64,000 nucleotides of DNA from Saccharopolyspora thermophila (GTDB lineage: Bacteria; Actinomycetota; Actinomycetes; Mycobacteriales; Pseudonocardiaceae). Under the pieces are notes generated by a model. It worked only from the letters and a program-made list of their open reading frames with translations. It made no database searches and was not told the DNA's origin. The stretch spans positions 186,001-250,000 of the forward strand of contig NZ_BMMT01000005.1 in the NCBI RefSeq assembly GCF_014646075.1, given 5' to 3'. Positions 61,677 to 64,000 of the stretch are shown here, piece by piece. The translations under genes and the position numbers were made by a program. Each line of letters starts with the position of its first letter. Positions within the stretch are counted from its first letter, which is position 1.

Positions 61677-62768
61677 ATGCCGAGCGGAGTGGAGCTGCGC
61701 GCAGCACGTGAGGCGGCGGAGATGAGCTTGTCGCGGATGGCTCAACGAACTCACTTCGCGAAGTCGTACCTGAGCATGGTCGAGACGGGGAAACGGCCGG
61801 TGCCGGACGACGTTGTGACCGCGTACGAACAGGTGCTCGGGGTGCCCCTGAGCGAGGGCCCGTGCGACCCTGTACGGCTTGCGCATGAATGGTTGGTCTC
61901 TGATTCCCCAGTTGCGGTTCACACTCGCTCGGGTCGTCGGGTGGGCGGGTCCCTTGCCTCAGCGCTGGAGGCTCGCGTCGTGGAGCTGAGGCACCTTGAC
62001 GACGTGGTGAGCAGCAATGAACTTCTCCCCGCAATCACCAAGGAACTAGCGGAGGCGCAGGGGCTACTGCGTACCGCTTCGTACTCCGACGCTGTAGGGC
62101 GTCGCTTGTTCACCTTGGTGGGAGAACTGTCCCAACTCGCCGGGTGGGTGGCCAGTGACGCGGGCCAGTACGCAGACGCACAGCGGTTCTACATCTCCGG
62201 GGTGAGAGCCGCGGACGAGGCACGAAACCGCGTTCTCGGGGCTCAGCTCTTGTCCAGTCTGAGCTACCAGATGGCAAACATCGGCGATCCGAATGGCGCC
62301 GCTCTTCTGGCACGCACGGCGGTGCGGGGCGCGGAAGGGGCAACGCCTGTGGTTCGTGCGTTGTTCCTGGAGCGGGTGGCGTGGGCGTCTGCAAAGTCGA
62401 AGGATCCGGATGGAACCTGGAGAGCACTGGACGCGGTAGACGAGGCTTTCGAGCGGCGCGGCGGCGATGAGCCGGAGTGGGTCTACTGGCTCAACCGTGA
62501 CGAGATTGACGTGATGGCGGCCCGCTGCATGATCGAGCTTGACAGGCCACGCGACGCGGAACCGCTGTTGTCGAGTGCCCTGGCGAACTACCCGCCGGAT
62601 CACGCGCGGGAGGTGACGCTGTATCTCACGTGGCTGGCCGAGTCGCACGCGCGAGCGGGTGACCTGGACGCCGCCCGCGACGTCATCGAGCGAGCACGGC
62701 GGTACGCCGATGCCATGCCGTCAGCCAGGACGGAAAACCGGCTCGCGGCTGTGGCGGGGATGCTCTGA
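61677..62768 (+). CDS. XRE-family regulator with TPR-like C-terminal domain
   Basis: 363 aa. An N-terminal Cro/XRE HTH (about 1-62, LRAAREAAEMSLSRMAQRTHFAKSYLSMVETGKR) is followed by an all-helical TPR-like region of about 290 aa (QYADAQRFYISGVRAADEARNR; DAARDVIERARRYADAM). Such proteins in actinobacteria sense peptides or pair with small DUF397/DUF6879 proteins, which lie downstream here. The start is not certain: GTG 61650 is in frame. A direct repeat TGTTCACAG (61641-61649 and 61651-61659) lies in the promoter region. Confidence 0.82.
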   Translation: MPSGVELRAAREAAEMSLSRMAQRTHFAKSYLSMVETGKRPVPDDVVTAYEQVLGVPLSEGPCDPVRLAHEWLVSDSPVAVHTRSGRRVGGSLASALEARVVELRHLDDVVSSNELLPAITKELAEAQGLLRTASYSDAVGRRLFTLVGELSQLAGWVASDAGQYADAQRFYISGVRAADEARNRVLGAQLLSSLSYQMANIGDPNGAALLARTAVRGAEGATPVVRALFLERVAWASAKSKDPDGTWRALDAVDEAFERRGGDEPEWVYWLNRDEIDVMAARCMIELDRPRDAEPLLSSALANYPPDHAREVTLYLTWLAESHARAGDLDAARDVIERARRYADAMPSARTENRLAAVAGML

Positions 62769-62908
62769 CCTCCGAGCCCAGAACAACGAAAGCCCCTCCC
62801 CACCAGGTTTCGCCTGGGTCCTCACGCAAGCCCGGAAAGCACCCCAGGGGTTGGGCTCCCAAGTTAACCGCAGGGGCGTAAGAACCGCCTCACTACACGG
62901 CCGTGGGG

Positions 62909-63112
62909 CTAGTCGAACAACGAACCCTGCTCCGAGTCGCCGGCCTCGCGGTGGCGCTCACACCGACCGCCACCCGTCGCCACGGTGCACCGTCCCTTCG
63001 GAGTTGGGGCCCCGCACTGAACCTCGGGATCGTGCACGTGGCAGAACGGGCGACCCGGGCGCGCGTTCGTAGGGCACGGAGTACCGGACTTCGTGAGAGC
63101 TTCGCACTTCAC
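62909..63112 (-). CDS. Small zinc-finger-like protein with two C-C-CxxH units
   Basis: 67 aa. Two similar units are present: CEALTKSGTPC...FCHVH and CGAPTPKGRC...RCERH, each with three Cys and one His in the same order, so two zinc sites are expected. The protein ends GSLFD. GTG 63112 is probably leaderless, with GACCCT 7 nt upstream. Similar small proteins occur on actinobacterial mobile elements and phages. Its function is unknown. Confidence 0.65.
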   Translation of the reverse strand: MKCEALTKSGTPCPTNARPGRPFCHVHDPEVQCGAPTPKGRCTVATGGGRCERHREAGDSEQGSLFD

Positions 63113-63416
63113 CCTCGCTAGGGTCCCACAACCGCCCGGCCTGCCAGAGGGAGCGAGGGAGCGGAGGGAAGGGAGCCCCACCCCTCCGTGGATTGAGCAT
63201 GGTTCCCCGGCGAGTAGCCAGGGGCTCAACTCACGGAGAGGGGAGAACTTGCACGTCTCTGGTGTGGGCCTACCGTGTTCCACTACGCCGTTTCCAGCGC
63301 AGCAACCACCAGCTGTCGAACCGCTTCGCTAGCCCGACCGGGCGACGCCTACCCAGAAACGTGCATAACCAGGGTCGGAGCTTGATCCACGCCCCTGGAT
63401 CGCTAAGGCTGGACAC
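63113..63416. other. Divergent intergenic region
   Basis: About 300 bp between the zinc-finger gene (minus) and the small DUF397-like gene (plus). I see no gene and no strong palindrome in it. Confidence 0.4.
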
Positions 63417-63653
63417 ATGAAGCCGCGCAAGGTCTCCGGGTGCGACAACGGCACTTGCGCGGCCGTCTACGTCTCCGACCAGGGCACGGCCGTCGTCCAG
63501 GGCAATTCCGTGGCCCACGCGGACGGGCTCGAACTCGGTGATGGGGAATCTGCGGTTGAACTCCCGCCGGATGTCGTCCTCGACGCGGTCTCGGCTCTCG
63601 TGGAATCCGCTCACGCGGCGGCGGTCCATCGGCTCCGGGAGGTTTTGGGGTGA
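63417..63653 (+). CDS. Small DUF397-like hypothetical protein
   Basis: 78 aa with the pattern of small actinobacterial proteins linked to XRE regulators: CDNGTCAAVYVSDQGTAVVQGNSV, then an acidic middle and a C-terminal helix DVVLDAVSALVESAHAAAVHRL. Two Cys lie in the first third. The family assignment is tentative. The stop overlaps the next gene by 4 bp (GTGA), so the two are translationally coupled. Confidence 0.65.
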   Translation: MKPRKVSGCDNGTCAAVYVSDQGTAVVQGNSVAHADGLELGDGESAVELPPDVVLDAVSALVESAHAAAVHRLREVLG

Positions 63654-64000
63654 TCCTGGACGGGGAACAGTTCGGTCGGTACCTGACCGGGTACGAACGG
63701 ACGGCGTGGCGCTTCGAAACCCAGCCGACCTACACCATGCCGGGCGAGCAAGAAAGCTTGCGGCTCTGGCGGGCGGGGAAACCGAAGCCCGAGGGGCATA
63801 ACGCGGCATGGCACGAGACGGTGCGGTCGCTGGTGGCCGCTGGAAAGTCAATCGGGCGTGTGCGCACGGTCCGGCAGCCGCTCACGGAGTACCAACAGTA
63901 CCAGCGCGATTGGGGAATCCCGGGGAACATCGCGGCTGGGGAGGACATTCGGATTCTCGACCTGACCGGGCTGGATCTCGACCTTCCGTCGCAGGACTTT
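63650..64000 (+). CDS. DUF6879 family protein (truncated by the window end)
   Basis: The first 117 codons from GTG 63650 are visible; the gene runs past the right edge. The DUF6879 pattern is clear: YERTAWRFETQPTY, ESLRLWRAGKP, and VRTVRQPLTEYQQYQRDWGIPGNIAAGEDIRILDL. Its role is unknown; these proteins usually sit beside XRE regulators in actinobacteria. GGGAGG lies 8 nt upstream. Confidence 0.8.
   Translation, partial: MILDGEQFGRYLTGYERTAWRFETQPTYTMPGEQESLRLWRAGKPKPEGHNAAWHETVRSLVAAGKSIGRVRTVRQPLTEYQQYQRDWGIPGNIAAGEDIRILDLTGLDLDLPSQDF

Overview
The window comes from a high-GC actinobacterial chromosome. Gene order and protein sequences suggest a member of the Pseudonocardiales (Saccharopolyspora/Amycolatopsis-like). 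The genus is inferred from recall, not from a search. The left end lies close to the replication origin. GNAT, cwlM, trxA, trxB, anti-sigma, sigM, pseudokinase, murJ, DUF6049, nudix and pcnA follow the order of the M. tuberculosis block Rv3916c to Rv3907c, which sits beside parAB/oriC. From yqgE onward the window carries the counterpart of the other side of the mycobacterial origin: yqgE, leuS, ino1, padR, DUF5318, ponA and a GT87 enzyme (Rv0038 to Rv0051). The two blocks meet at about 13.5 kb, next to three DnaA boxes.

Layout. 0-14 kb: cell-wall and redox core (CwlM, thioredoxin system, SigM with its anti-sigma factor, the MurJ flippase and its pseudokinase partner, tRNA CCA-adding enzyme). 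14-23 kb: SdpI-like protein, secreted phytase-like esterase, leuS behind a probable leucine-codon attenuator, a SnoaL/NTF2-like protein, a mycoredoxin-like protein and PTS enzyme I with a DasR-type operator over its start codon. 22.7-30 kb: an accessory block, mostly on the minus strand. It has a secreted His-rich protein, a SARP regulator, an M50 membrane protease with a PqqD/RRE-like N-terminus, two small peptides that share an ELLPxREALxG motif, a LuxR-type two-component pair and an AI-2E transporter. The peptide/protease operon is the best candidate here for an undescribed peptide-processing system. 11-bp direct repeats typical of SARP operators lie upstream of it. 30-44 kb: two secreted proteins of unknown role, two GT87 membrane glycosyltransferases, a PAS-GGDEF protein, inositol-phosphate synthase, PadR, PonA, PspC and an M20 peptidase. 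44-49 kb: a GPP34 protein and an E1alpha/E1beta/E2 2-oxoacid dehydrogenase operon.

50-53.3 kb is a small genomic island. It is bounded by a diverged 85-bp duplication of the 3' end of an acyl-CoA dehydrogenase gene. It carries a three-gene module: a helical partner, a SCP1.201/DddA-like deaminase toxin and an Imm1-type immunity protein. 53-60 kb is a lipid-metabolism cluster: acyl-CoA dehydrogenase, SCP2 protein and TetR, then HtdX-, FabG4- and FadA2-like proteins. Two near-identical palindromes in its divergent promoters suggest one shared TetR operator. 60-64 kb holds less conserved genes: a TMEM175 channel, a 26-aa membrane microprotein, an XRE-TPR regulator, a small zinc-finger protein and a DUF6879 gene cut by the window edge.

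Several genes seem to be leaderless: a TANNNT -10 box lies 6-8 nt before a GTG start and no Shine-Dalgarno sequence is present. Most large antisense reading frames are GC-driven shadows and were left out.
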